Origin: Microbacterium sp. Leaf320 | Lineage (GTDB): Bacteria > Actinomycetota > Actinomycetes > Actinomycetales > Microbacteriaceae | Length of the DNA stretch: 64,000 nucleotides | Direction: 5' to 3' | NCBI RefSeq assembly: GCF_001423485.1 | Contig: NZ_LMOD01000006.1 | Span: 62,001-126,000, forward strand | Shown: piece after piece, positions 1 to 8,197 of the stretch | Layout of the letters: each line of letters opens with the position of its first letter | Numbering within the stretch: position 1 is the stretch's first letter | Program-made: the position numbers and the translations under genes | The notes under the pieces: model-generated | Seen by the model: the letters and a program-made list of their open reading frames with translations, nothing else | Database searches by the model: none | Told to the model about the DNA's origin: nothing

Positions 1-720
1 CACGGTGACGAAGAACATGGTGGGCCGCAGCGACGGGATCGTGACGTTCGTGAAGCGCTGCCACACGTTCGCGCCGTCGACGCGCGCGGCTTCGTGCAGC
101 TCACGCGGCACCGTCTGCAGGCCCGCCAGGAAGAGGATCATGTAGTAGCCCATGTCGCGCCAGGTGCTGACGATCACGACGGCGGGCATCGCCCACTCCG
201 ACGACGTGAGCCAGCCTGGAGGCTCGGAGATGCCGATCGCCCGGAGCACCTCGTTGATGGGGCCGTAGTCGGGGCTGAAGAGCAGGTTCCACACCACGGC
301 GATCGCGACGATCGAGGTGATGTAGGGGAAGAACGCGGCCGTGCGGAAGAACGCGACGCCGCGGAGTTTGTTGTTGAGCAGCAGTGCGAGCCCGAGCGAG
401 ACGACGATCGTCAGCGGGATGTGCATCACCGAGTAGTAGATGGTGTTCCAGAACGCGATGTGGAAGCTGCCGTCGCCCATCAGGCGCTGGAAGTTCGCGA
501 ACCCCACCCAGTCGGCCTTGCCGAAGACGTTCCAGTTCGTGAACGCCATGTAGAAGAGGATCAGCACCGGGAGCAGGGTCAGGAACCCGAACCCGATGAA
601 GTTCGGCAGGATGAAGCTCCAGCCGATCAGGGCATTGCGGCGACGCAGTGCCGAGCGTCTGCGGGGCAGCTTCGTCTGCGGCGGGGCCGCGTCGCGGCTC
701 GGGGCCTCGGTGGTGGTCAT
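1..720 (-). CDS. Sugar ABC transporter permease (MalF/UgpA type), 3' end outside window
   Basis: This is the inner-membrane permease of a carbohydrate importer of the CUT1 class. Reading left from the ATG at 720, the frame stays open for all 240 codons to the window edge, so the C-terminus is missing. A short charged, Pro-rich N-terminus is followed by a hydrophobic segment at about residues 32-55 and several more helices. The EAA-loop signature ELHEAARVDGANVWQRF, which contacts the ATPase, lies near residues 214-230. It follows the binding-protein gene on the same strand after a 69-base gap containing a hairpin. A second permease gene probably follows beyond the edge. The substrate is inferred from the neighbouring heparinase-like and DUF2264 genes to be a sugar or uronate oligosaccharide. 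Confidence 0.93.
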   Translation of the reverse strand, partial: MTTTEAPSRDAAPPQTKLPRRRSALRRRNALIGWSFILPNFIGFGFLTLLPVLILFYMAFTNWNVFGKADWVGFANFQRLMGDGSFHIAFWNTIYYSVMHIPLTIVVSLGLALLLNNKLRGVAFFRTAAFFPYITSIVAIAVVWNLLFSPDYGPINEVLRAIGISEPPGWLTSSEWAMPAVVIVSTWRDMGYYMILFLAGLQTVPRELHEAARVDGANVWQRFTNVTIPSLRPTMFFVTV

Positions 721-756
721 GTCTCTCGTCTCCTGGATGCTGCGCGAGGGCGATGT

Positions 757-783
757 CGGGGGCCGACCGGCGGCCGGCCCCCG
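757..783 (-). other. Strong intergenic hairpin between binding protein and permease genes
   Basis: CGGGGGCC at 757-764 pairs with GGCCCCCG at 776-783 around an 11-base loop that can pair further. There is no T-run on the minus strand, so it is not a classical terminator. It sits directly after the binding-protein stop codon. Such hairpins in ABC sugar operons often protect the upstream message and so raise binding protein over permease; that role is inferred here. Confidence 0.6.
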
Positions 784-789
784 AGTGGA

Positions 790-2070
790 TCAGCCGACCT
801 CGTTCTTCACGCGGTCCTCGGCGGTCTTGATGGCGTCGTCCACTGACACAGAGCCCGACATGACTGCGGTGTGCAGGTCGGCGAGGATCCCCTGGATCGT
901 CGCCGTCTTGCTCGACGTGGGGTTCTCGGGAAGAACCTCGTGCGTCGACCAGGCGAACTTGGACAGATCATCCGTCGGCGCACCCTCGACCGCGAAGTAG
1001 GACTCGACGACGGCGTCGTTCGTGAGCGCCGGAGTGATCCCGATCTCGGCGAGCGCCTGCGCGCCCTCCTCGGATGCGGCGAACTCGAGGAACTGCTTGG
1101 CGGCGTCGGCCTTGGCGGAGTCGATGTTCGCGTTGATGCCGAAGCCCGTCGGGTCGCCGAACGTCACCGGGGTGTTGTCGGTGCCCGTGGTCTTCTCGTC
1201 GAGCTGCGGTGCGGGAGCGATGCCCCACTCGAAGTCGTTCGCCTCGCCCGACGCCTGCTGCGCGATGAGGGTGGCGGTGTACCACGTGCCCATCAGCATC
1301 ATCGCGGCCTTCTGCGTGCCGAACTCGCCCTGGTAGGTGAGCTGGTTCGCGGTCGAAGTGTTGAAGTCGACCTGGTCGCCGGCATCCTGCAGCGCGAGCG
1401 TGTTGTCGTAGTAGTCCTTCATGTTGCTGAAGTCGCCGTCGAGCACGCTGGTGTCGGTCTGCGCGTTCGCGAAGCCCTGCACGGTCGACTGCCAGCGGTG
1501 CAGGTACGTGCCCTTGGAGGCGTCGGTGGTGAGCGCCTCCGCGGCATCCGCGTAGTCCTCCCACGTCCACGATCCGTCCGGCTCGGCGACGCCGGCCGCT
1601 GCGAACAGGGCCTTGTTGTAGAAGAGCACCCAGGAGTCCTGGCGGTACGGCACGGCGTAGGCGGCGCCGTCGACCTCGTAGGAGTCCGCACCGCTGATGC
1701 CGTCGGGCAGAGCCACGTCCGAGACGTCGAGCAGCTGGCCGCCCTCCTGGAAGGTCGTGACGTACTTGACCTCCTTCTGCGTGATGATGTCGGGGCCGGA
1801 CCCTGCGGCGAGGTCGGCGGTGACGAGGGTGTTGTACTCGGCCGCGTCGTATTCCTTGAGCTCGATCTTCACGTTCGGGTGGTCCTTGGTGAAGGCGTCG
1901 GCGAGCGTCTGGAACTCGGGGGTGGTGTCGATGCTCCAGCCCGACAGGGTGAGCGTGACGGGGGCGTCGGGGTCGGTGCTCTCTCCGGCGTCGCTACTGC
2001 CGGAGCAGCCTGCGAGGGCGAGGGCCGCGACGGCGGCGATGCTGCCGGCGGCGAGGATCTTGCGGTTCAT
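790..2070 (-). CDS. Extracellular solute-binding lipoprotein of sugar ABC transporter
   Basis: This 426-residue protein captures the substrate outside the cell and delivers it to the permease. The start at 2070 gives a clear lipoprotein signal, with positive MNRK, an Ala/Leu core and the lipobox ALAGC near residues 17-21, followed by a Ser/Asp-rich linker. An AAAGGAG ribosome site lies nine bases upstream. An in-frame start further upstream would add 56 Arg-rich residues and is rejected. The body has the family 1 binding-protein pattern, with a YAVPYRQDSWVLFYNKALF stretch in the middle. It lies between the DUF2264 gene and the permease in one minus-strand operon. Confidence 0.95.
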   Translation of the reverse strand: MNRKILAAGSIAAVAALALAGCSGSSDAGESTDPDAPVTLTLSGWSIDTTPEFQTLADAFTKDHPNVKIELKEYDAAEYNTLVTADLAAGSGPDIITQKEVKYVTTFQEGGQLLDVSDVALPDGISGADSYEVDGAAYAVPYRQDSWVLFYNKALFAAAGVAEPDGSWTWEDYADAAEALTTDASKGTYLHRWQSTVQGFANAQTDTSVLDGDFSNMKDYYDNTLALQDAGDQVDFNTSTANQLTYQGEFGTQKAAMMLMGTWYTATLIAQQASGEANDFEWGIAPAPQLDEKTTGTDNTPVTFGDPTGFGINANIDSAKADAAKQFLEFAASEEGAQALAEIGITPALTNDAVVESYFAVEGAPTDDLSKFAWSTHEVLPENPTSSKTATIQGILADLHTAVMSGSVSVDDAIKTAEDRVKNEVG

Positions 2071-2111
2071 GGGGATACTGCTCCTTTGCAATTGCGGGTC
2101 GGGATGACGGC

Positions 2112-4061
2112 TCAGGCGAGCCGGTGTTCGGTGGTGGTGGAATCGGGCCACACCACGGCGACGTCGTCGCCGTCGATGCGGACGGTGGGGGCGGATGCCG
2201 CGGCGCGGTCGGACAGGTGCACCGCGGTCGCGATCCACTCACCCGTCGAGACCGGGGACGTGACGACCGGGACGGATGCGGCTGCGCCGAGCGGGCTCGC
2301 GTCGCGCCGGTTCTCGATCGAGGGCACTCCCCCGGGCGTGAGCGCGACGATGGTGCTGTGTCGACCGCGGGCGCTCGCAGCGGCCACGGTCTCCGAGACG
2401 GTGTCGTCGACGGCATCGGCGGCGAGCGCCCAGCCGCCGATGCGCAGGGCGGTGGGGGCGGCATCCGCCTCGATCCGGTCGATGCGCACGACTCGCACCT
2501 CCCATGCACCGCGCACGATCGACCAGGTGGTCACGGTTCCGGCGACCTCGACGTCGCCCGTGATGCCGGAGCCGTGTCGGGTCTGGGTCGCGGCCGGTGC
2601 GATCCAGTGCGCGGTCGCCTCGGATCCGGCGATCGCCGCATCCCCGTCGCGACGGATGCTCTGCACGCGCATGCCGGCACGATGAGTCGCCCGACCGTCG
2701 GCGTGCAGCAGTGCGACCGACTGCTCGAGGGGCTCTGCCCAGGCGTCGCCGTTCAGCAGGGGGCTCGCAGCCGTCGAGTAGCCGAGGCGGGCGTAGAGCG
2801 GCGAGTCCCCCACGAGGTCACCGGGTCGCGCATGGTCGGCTCCGTGGTTGATCACCCGGACGATGCCGTCATCGGTCGTCGCGGAGATGATCCACGCCGG
2901 GGCTTCGACGACCCGGAGGACGTCTGCGCTCTCGACGGGCAGCGGCTCGGCGGGTGCCGACCACACCGGGTGGTCGGCCGGGAGGGCGATGCCGAGCAGG
3001 CCCTTCGACGCCCAGTACGGGGATCCCGTGCCGGAGTAGTTCTGCGCGAGCCGGCGCCACTCGTCGTGCCATCCGAGGTCAAGGAGCCCCTGATCGTTGG
3101 GGGCGCCGTTCTCGGCGAAGTGGCGGACGATGGCGGATGCCGCGCGGCGCAGCTGCGCGGCGGGAACCGACGGGACCTCGGCGATGACACCGGCCCAGTA
3201 CGGGGCGGCCGCGGCGAAGCGGTAGACGAGGCTGCGGCCCTGGATCAGCGGAGCGCCGTCGGCGCCGACGAGGGCGATCGCGTCCTGCAGGAACGTGTCG
3301 AGGCGGGCGAGATCGTCCGCGGTCCGACCGCCCTCGAGCTCGGCGGCGCCCTGCATCTGCGACCACAGCACCGGGTAGAGGTGCAGCGCCCAGCCGACGT
3401 AGTGGTCGTACGAGCGGTCGTCGCCGTCGGAGATCCACCCGCCCTCGCGGATGAACGAGTCGTGCTGCGCGAGGTCCTGATCGATGTCGGCCTGCGACCA
3501 CGGGCCACCCACCGAGCGCAGGAAGGTCTGCACGACGACGCGGAACCACAGCCAGTTGTTCTTCGGGTAGCTGTCGTCGCCCACGACGGGCGCGAGGTAG
3601 TCGATCATGCGGTGCTGAGTGGTCTCGTCGAGGCGATCCCAGATCCAGGGGCGGGTCATGTCGAGGATCAGGGCGATCGACGCCGCCTCGACCTTGGCCT
3701 GTGCATGCTCGTCGAGCCGCACCCACCGGTCGGGGCTCGCAGGATCGACCCCGGCCACGATGCCGCGCGAGTAGAAGTCGATGAGGTCGTCGACCCCTTC
3801 GCCGCGTGCACCCGCGATGCGGAAGCCCGCGAGCAGGAAGGTGCGCACGAATCCCTCGAGGCCGTCGACGTCGATTCCGTATCCGCCCGAGGCGCCGGGC
3901 AGTGTGATGCGGGCGTTGTTCTCGGAGGCCCACGGACGCACGGCCGCGAGCAGTCGGTCGGCGTACGCGACCAGGTCGTCGCGAGACCACTCCGCGTTCA
4001 GAGACCACTGAGCCTCGCGGGGGCTCGTCGCCGTCGGGGCGACGGTGCTCTCGTACGTCAC
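2112..4061 (-). CDS. DUF2264 domain protein
   Basis: This 649-residue protein has the DUF2264 pattern: an N-terminal alpha-helical half with conserved aromatic motifs (NNWLWFRVVVQTFLRS near residue 167, GWISDGDDRSYDHYVGW near residue 207) and a C-terminal beta-rich half. It has no signal peptide, so it should be cytoplasmic. The GTG start at 4061 is preceded by AAAGGAG at good spacing. DUF2264 proteins occur in polysaccharide-use loci and their helical part resembles toroid glycosidases and lyases, but the exact reaction is not established. Being first in the operon with the ABC importer, it probably processes imported oligosaccharides. Confidence 0.9.
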   Translation of the reverse strand: MTYESTVAPTATSPREAQWSLNAEWSRDDLVAYADRLLAAVRPWASENNARITLPGASGGYGIDVDGLEGFVRTFLLAGFRIAGARGEGVDDLIDFYSRGIVAGVDPASPDRWVRLDEHAQAKVEAASIALILDMTRPWIWDRLDETTQHRMIDYLAPVVGDDSYPKNNWLWFRVVVQTFLRSVGGPWSQADIDQDLAQHDSFIREGGWISDGDDRSYDHYVGWALHLYPVLWSQMQGAAELEGGRTADDLARLDTFLQDAIALVGADGAPLIQGRSLVYRFAAAAPYWAGVIAEVPSVPAAQLRRAASAIVRHFAENGAPNDQGLLDLGWHDEWRRLAQNYSGTGSPYWASKGLLGIALPADHPVWSAPAEPLPVESADVLRVVEAPAWIISATTDDGIVRVINHGADHARPGDLVGDSPLYARLGYSTAASPLLNGDAWAEPLEQSVALLHADGRATHRAGMRVQSIRRDGDAAIAGSEATAHWIAPAATQTRHGSGITGDVEVAGTVTTWSIVRGAWEVRVVRIDRIEADAAPTALRIGGWALAADAVDDTVSETVAAASARGRHSTIVALTPGGVPSIENRRDASPLGAAASVPVVTSPVSTGEWIATAVHLSDRAAASAPTVRIDGDDVAVVWPDSTTTEHRLA

Positions 4062-4206
4062 AGGGTTCTCCTTTGAAGACTGCTTCGAGGTGGACCGCGA
4101 CGGATGCCGTCTCTTTGCGATCGTTGGGAGATTATCACCGCATTTCGATCAAGACAAGACTCAAATAATGCTAGATCGATCATTTTCGATCAGTTATGCT
4201 GAGTGC
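4062..4206. promoter_or_regulatory. Divergent control region with candidate operator
   Basis: This stretch separates the divergent DUF2264 and heparinase-like genes and is more AT-rich than its surroundings. TTTCGATCA occurs at 4143-4151 and again at 4184-4192. GATCGA at 4174-4179 and TCGATC at 4186-4191 form an inverted repeat with a six-base spacer. These are candidate sites for the DeoR/LacI-type regulator encoded downstream at 6006; this assignment rests on position and symmetry only. Confidence 0.5.
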
Positions 4207-6009
4207 GTGAACACGCTCCCCGCGCCGACCGCCGATGATCGCGCCGCCTGGTCGCACATCGATGCGGCCGATCTGCGCGCCCGCGCCGACGCCGACCTCG
4301 GTACTCCCTGGCCGCAGCCCCTCGCCAGTCAGGCGGCCCGCGTGCACCGCGACGGCGATCGCGTCGCCTGGGAGAATCCGGCCTTCGCCCGCCAGCATCG
4401 GCTCAGTCGCGCCGTCATCACCGCGGCTGTGACTCTCGACGAGCAGTGGATCGACGAGGTCGTCGACGGGGTGCAGCTGCTGTGCGAGCAGAGCTCGTGG
4501 TGCTGGCCCGCCCACGACGACACGTTCGACAGGCACGGCAGCGTGCTCGCGACCGTCACCGACCCGTTCCTCGACCTCGGCGCCGGCGAGGTCGTCGCCC
4601 AGCTCGCGTGGATCGACCACGTGCTCGGCGCGCAGCTCGACTCGCGCGCCCCCGGCATCCGCTCCCGCATCCGGCATGAGGCGCAGGTGCGCGTCTTCCG
4701 TCCCTTCGTCGAGCGCCGCGACTGGCACTGGCTGGGGCTCGACGGCGACGTGCACAACTGGAATCCGTGGATCCACTCGGCAGTCCTCACCGCGGCCGTG
4801 CAGCTGCACGAGCGCCCCGACCCCATCATCGACCTGGCCGTCGAGGGGCTCGATCGCTACCTCGTCTCGCTGCCCGACGACGGCGCGATCGACGAGGGCT
4901 ATTCGTACTGGTGGAACGGCGCCTGCCGCGCGCTCGAGGCGCTCGATCTGCTCGAGTACGCCACGAACCGGTCGCGCCCCGACCTCGCCGGACTGCGCGA
5001 GACCGTCGCGTTCCCGCACCGCTGCCACCTCGGCGGCGACTGGTACGCCAACCTCGCAGACGGGCAGGCTCGCCCGCCTGCAGATCTCCCCTGGCACGCC
5101 CTGCACCGCGCCGCCCTGCGGATCGGCGATGCGGATGCCGCGGCCCACGCCGCCTCGCACCGCGACGCAGTTCCGTCGGAGTTCGCCGGACTCGGGCGTC
5201 TCGTCCAGGAGCTGACCGATGCCGACTGGCTCGCCGCCGCCCCGGCAGCCCCTCCCCTTCCGCGCGACGTGTGGCTGCCCTCGACCCAGATGCTGCTCGC
5301 CCGCGAACGTGCGGGATCGGCCGCAGGTCTCGGCCTCGTGGTCAAGGGCGGGCACAACGCCGAGCACCACAACCACAACGACGTCGGGTCGTTCATCGTG
5401 ACGTCCGACGGGGTTCCCGTGATCGTCGACGCGGGGCGTCCGACGTACACGAAGGCCACGTTCGGGCCCGACCGGTACTCGATCTGGACCATGCAGAGCG
5501 CGTGGCACAACACCCCCACGATCGCCGGCGTCGACCAGTCACCGGGTCGGGAGTTCGCCGCCACCGCGGTCGAGGCCTCGGTGACGGATGCCGTCTCGTC
5601 GCTGACTCTCGACCTCAGCGCCGCCTACGCGCTCGACGGGCTCGCGTGGCGGCGCACCGCCGCCCTCGACCGTGCGGAGAGGGTCGTGCAGGTCTCGGAC
5701 GCGTGGAACGGCCGCCTCTCAGACGGCCCGACCACCCTCAACCTCGTCGTCGCCGGCACCGTATCCGCCCTCGATGACGGCATTCGGGTCGCGCCGCTCG
5801 ACGGAGCGACGCCCGTCGTGATCCGCTGGCCCGCCGGCATCCGCTCCGCGCACACGGTGCGCGTGCTCGACGACCCGATGCTGAGCGATGTGTGGGGCGA
5901 GCGACTCACCCGCATCGAACTGGACGTGAGCGCGCACGATCGTGCGTGGATCACGGTAGAAAGAGACGACGCCACCCCGGGGACGGGTGACAGCGAGGAC
6001 GACCGATGA
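4207..6009 (+). CDS. Heparinase II/III family protein
   Basis: This 600-residue protein has the two-domain layout of heparinase II/III-like lyases: an alpha-toroid N-terminal half (DWHWLGLDGDVHNWNPWIH near residue 177, DEGYSYWWNG near residue 230) and a beta-sandwich half with the histidine-rich signature GGHNAEHHNHNDVGSF near residues 381-396. Family members split uronic-acid polysaccharides by beta-elimination. No signal peptide is present, suggesting it acts on imported oligosaccharides. The GTG at 4207 is chosen because the longer frame would run through the AT-rich control region; no clear ribosome site helps. It overlaps the following regulator gene by an ATGA. Confidence 0.9.
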   Translation: MNTLPAPTADDRAAWSHIDAADLRARADADLGTPWPQPLASQAARVHRDGDRVAWENPAFARQHRLSRAVITAAVTLDEQWIDEVVDGVQLLCEQSSWCWPAHDDTFDRHGSVLATVTDPFLDLGAGEVVAQLAWIDHVLGAQLDSRAPGIRSRIRHEAQVRVFRPFVERRDWHWLGLDGDVHNWNPWIHSAVLTAAVQLHERPDPIIDLAVEGLDRYLVSLPDDGAIDEGYSYWWNGACRALEALDLLEYATNRSRPDLAGLRETVAFPHRCHLGGDWYANLADGQARPPADLPWHALHRAALRIGDADAAAHAASHRDAVPSEFAGLGRLVQELTDADWLAAAPAAPPLPRDVWLPSTQMLLARERAGSAAGLGLVVKGGHNAEHHNHNDVGSFIVTSDGVPVIVDAGRPTYTKATFGPDRYSIWTMQSAWHNTPTIAGVDQSPGREFAATAVEASVTDAVSSLTLDLSAAYALDGLAWRRTAALDRAERVVQVSDAWNGRLSDGPTTLNLVVAGTVSALDDGIRVAPLDGATPVVIRWPAGIRSAHTVRVLDDPMLSDVWGERLTRIELDVSAHDRAWITVERDDATPGTGDSEDDR

Positions 6010-7094
6010 CCGATCAGCAGCACGCTCCGCTGGCGCCCGCGCGTCACGCGCACATCCTCGCCGCCCTCGAACGCGACGGGATCGTGCGGGTCTCGCGCCT
6101 GACCGAAGAGCTCGGAGTCGCGCCCGTGACGCTGCGTCGCGACCTTCAGCAGCTCGAGGAGGAAGGGCGTCTCGAGCGCGTGCACGGTGGGGCGGTGCCA
6201 GCCGAGGCTGCGCGCGTCGACGAGCCGGTGCCCGCGCAGGTCGGCGGCGCGATCGGTGTGCTGGTGCCGTCGCTCGCGTACTACTGGCCCGGTGTCGTGC
6301 GGGGCATGGAGGCCGAGGCACGCAAGCGCGGACTTCGACTGGTGCTGCGCGGAGCCTCGTACGAGCTGCAGGACGAACGCCCGGTGCTCGAGCGCCTCAT
6401 CGCCGCCGACGACATCCGCGGACTGATCGTCGCGCCCAACCCCGATGTGACCCACGCGCAGGACGTGGTGCAGTGGCTCGACGCCTCCGGCATCCCGGCG
6501 GTGTTCGTCGAGCGCGACGCCGTGGTGCTCCCCGACCGCGCGCCCGTCGAGAACGTCACGACCGACCACGCCCTGGGAGCGGTGCTCGCCGCACGCCACC
6601 TCGCCAGCCTCGGCCACCGCCGCATCGGCCTCATCCTGTCGCGGGAGTCTCCCACCGGCCGCAAGATCGTCACCGGATGGGCGACGGCCTGCGAGGAGCT
6701 CGGACTCGCGCCGGCCGACCACTTCGAGAGCCTCTTCCCCGACCGCAACGGGCCGGGCTTCGCGACCGCCGTCAACGCGGCCATCGACAAGGCGCTCGAC
6801 GCCGGGGTGACGGGGCTGCTCATCCACTCCGACCCCGAGGCCATGGCGTTCATCGACATCGCACTCAACCGCGGGCTCTCGGTGCCCGAAGACCTCTCGG
6901 TCGTCGCCTACGACGACGAGGTCGCTCAGCTTTTCACCCCCGCACTCAGCGCGGTCAGCCCTCCGCGTGCCGCCGTCGGCGCCGCAGCGATCGACCTTCT
7001 CGCCAAGCGCATCGCCGACCCGTCACGTCCGGTGCATCGGGTGTCGCTGAGCCCGACGATGCACGCCAGGGAATCGTCGGCGCCTCCGGCCTGA
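6006..7094 (+). CDS. Transcriptional regulator with DeoR-type HTH and LacI-type sensor domain
   Basis: This 362-residue protein joins a DeoR-family N-terminal winged helix-turn-helix (ILAALERDGIVRVSRLTEEL at about residues 17-36, then PVTLRRDLQQLEEEGRLERVHGG) to a LacI/GalR-type periplasmic-binding sensor domain from about residue 78 (IGVLVPSLAYYWPGVVRGME; HLASLGHRRIGLI; PEDLSVVAYDDE). True DeoR proteins carry a sugar-phosphate isomerase-like sensor instead, so this is a hybrid. Its start overlaps the heparinase stop as ATGA, so the two are co-translated. It probably represses the divergent pair of operons in response to a sugar, perhaps through the repeats at 4143-4192. Confidence 0.92.
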   Translation: MTDQQHAPLAPARHAHILAALERDGIVRVSRLTEELGVAPVTLRRDLQQLEEEGRLERVHGGAVPAEAARVDEPVPAQVGGAIGVLVPSLAYYWPGVVRGMEAEARKRGLRLVLRGASYELQDERPVLERLIAADDIRGLIVAPNPDVTHAQDVVQWLDASGIPAVFVERDAVVLPDRAPVENVTTDHALGAVLAARHLASLGHRRIGLILSRESPTGRKIVTGWATACEELGLAPADHFESLFPDRNGPGFATAVNAAIDKALDAGVTGLLIHSDPEAMAFIDIALNRGLSVPEDLSVVAYDDEVAQLFTPALSAVSPPRAAVGAAAIDLLAKRIADPSRPVHRVSLSPTMHARESSAPPA

Positions 7095-7096
7095 CC

Positions 7097-8131
7097 TCAG
7101 CGGGTGCTGGAGCGCTCGACCAGGAGCGTCGGCACGACTGCGGATGCTCCGGCGCCCGGCGTGCCCTCGATCTCGGCGACGAGCAGGTCGACGGCGCGGT
7201 GCGCGAGAGCGGTGAAATCCTGACGGATCGTGGTGAGCGGCGGGCGGTAGTTGGCGGCATCCGGCACGTCGTCGAAGCCGATCACGCTGACGTCCTCCGG
7301 AACCCGGCGCCCCGCCTGGGCGAGCGCGCGCAGCAGCCCCAGCGCCATCTGGTCGTTGGCGCAGAACACGGCGGATGCTGCGCCCAGCGCGTCGCCCGCA
7401 GCGAACCCTGCCTCAGCAGACCAATCACCACGGACGACCATCGGCGGCTCGACGCCAGCCGCGAGAAGGGTCTCACGCCAGCCGCGCTCGCGCTCGGCCG
7501 CGGCGAACGAATCTGCGGGGCCCGCGAGATGGTGCACGGTCTCGTGTCCGAGGCTCAGCAGGTGCGCGGTCGCTGCGGCGGCGCCGCCGACATGGTCGCT
7601 GTGCACGACGGCGAGGTCGGCCGCCCCCGGGGCGTCGACGACCACGAGCCGCAGTCCGGCCGGCCGCTCGGCCGCCGGCACCAGGGCTGAGGCCTCGTTC
7701 AGCACGATCGCGCCGTCGACCTCCTGCTCGGCGAGGCGCTCGAACGCGTCGGCGACGTTCTCGCCCGCGGTCACGAGGGTGAGGGCATAGCCACGCTCGG
7801 CAGCGGCCTCGGCCGTGGCCTGCAGCATGCGCGAGTTGCCCACCGTCGCGAGCGTGGTGACGACGAGTCCGATGGTCTGCGAGCGGCCTGTGCGCAGCGC
7901 GCGCGCTGCTCGGTGCGGCCGGTATCCGAGCTCGACCATGGCCTTCTCGACGCGCTCGCGGGTGATCGGGTCGACGCGGGGGCTGTCGTTGACGACGCGC
8001 GAGACCGTCTGGCCTGAGACCCCGGCGCGGGAGGCGACCATCGCCATCGACACACGGCCCGACGAGGGGCGCCGACGCCGAGGCCGGCTGGGGTCGCGCG
8101 GGAGGTCGTCATCCACCGCAGGCACCCCCAT
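7097..8131 (-). CDS. LacI-family repressor, probable galactose regulator
   Basis: This 344-residue regulator has a LacI HTH (MVASRAGVSGQTVSRVVNDS at about residues 30-49, then the hinge region GYRPHRAARALRTGRS) and a full sugar-binding domain ending in the usual VSVIGFDDVPDAANYRPPLT pattern. It is divergent from galTKE. The ATG at 8131 is preferred; a GTG at 8167 would place the start inside the first operator-like palindrome. The gene ends two bases from the convergent DeoR/LacI hybrid gene. By position it should repress gal genes and itself, with galactose or a derivative as inducer. Confidence 0.9.
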   Translation of the reverse strand: MGVPAVDDDLPRDPSRPRRRRPSSGRVSMAMVASRAGVSGQTVSRVVNDSPRVDPITRERVEKAMVELGYRPHRAARALRTGRSQTIGLVVTTLATVGNSRMLQATAEAAAERGYALTLVTAGENVADAFERLAEQEVDGAIVLNEASALVPAAERPAGLRLVVVDAPGAADLAVVHSDHVGGAAAATAHLLSLGHETVHHLAGPADSFAAAERERGWRETLLAAGVEPPMVVRGDWSAEAGFAAGDALGAASAVFCANDQMALGLLRALAQAGRRVPEDVSVIGFDDVPDAANYRPPLTTIRQDFTALAHRAVDLLVAEIEGTPGAGASAVVPTLLVERSSTR

Positions 8132-8152
8132 CTCGCGTTCGCAACTCAGCAA

Positions 8153-8197
8153 TGTTGACGTTACCACGGCGATGTGCGTACCATGTTTACGTGAACA
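8153..8197. promoter_or_regulatory. galT promoter with two LacI-type operators
   Basis: TGTTGACGTTACCA at 8153-8166 and TGTTTACGTGAACA at 8184-8197 are imperfect palindromes centred on ACGT, the usual LacI-family core, with centres 31 bases apart (about three helical turns). Between them lies a good plus-strand promoter: -35 TTGACG (8155-8160), 18-base spacer, -10 TACCAT (8179-8184). A repressor at either site would cover the promoter, and a looped pair is possible. Confidence 0.75.

Noticed and set aside
94..846. Long plus-strand frame opposite the ABC permease
   Set aside because: It is Arg/Asp/Glu-rich in the way of antisense frames in high-GC DNA and has no family match; the minus-strand permease explains the region.
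2071..2238. N-terminal extension of the sugar-binding protein
   Set aside because: The lipoprotein signal with lipobox begins at 2070 and has a good ribosome site; the extension is Arg/His-rich and overlaps the DUF2264 gene.
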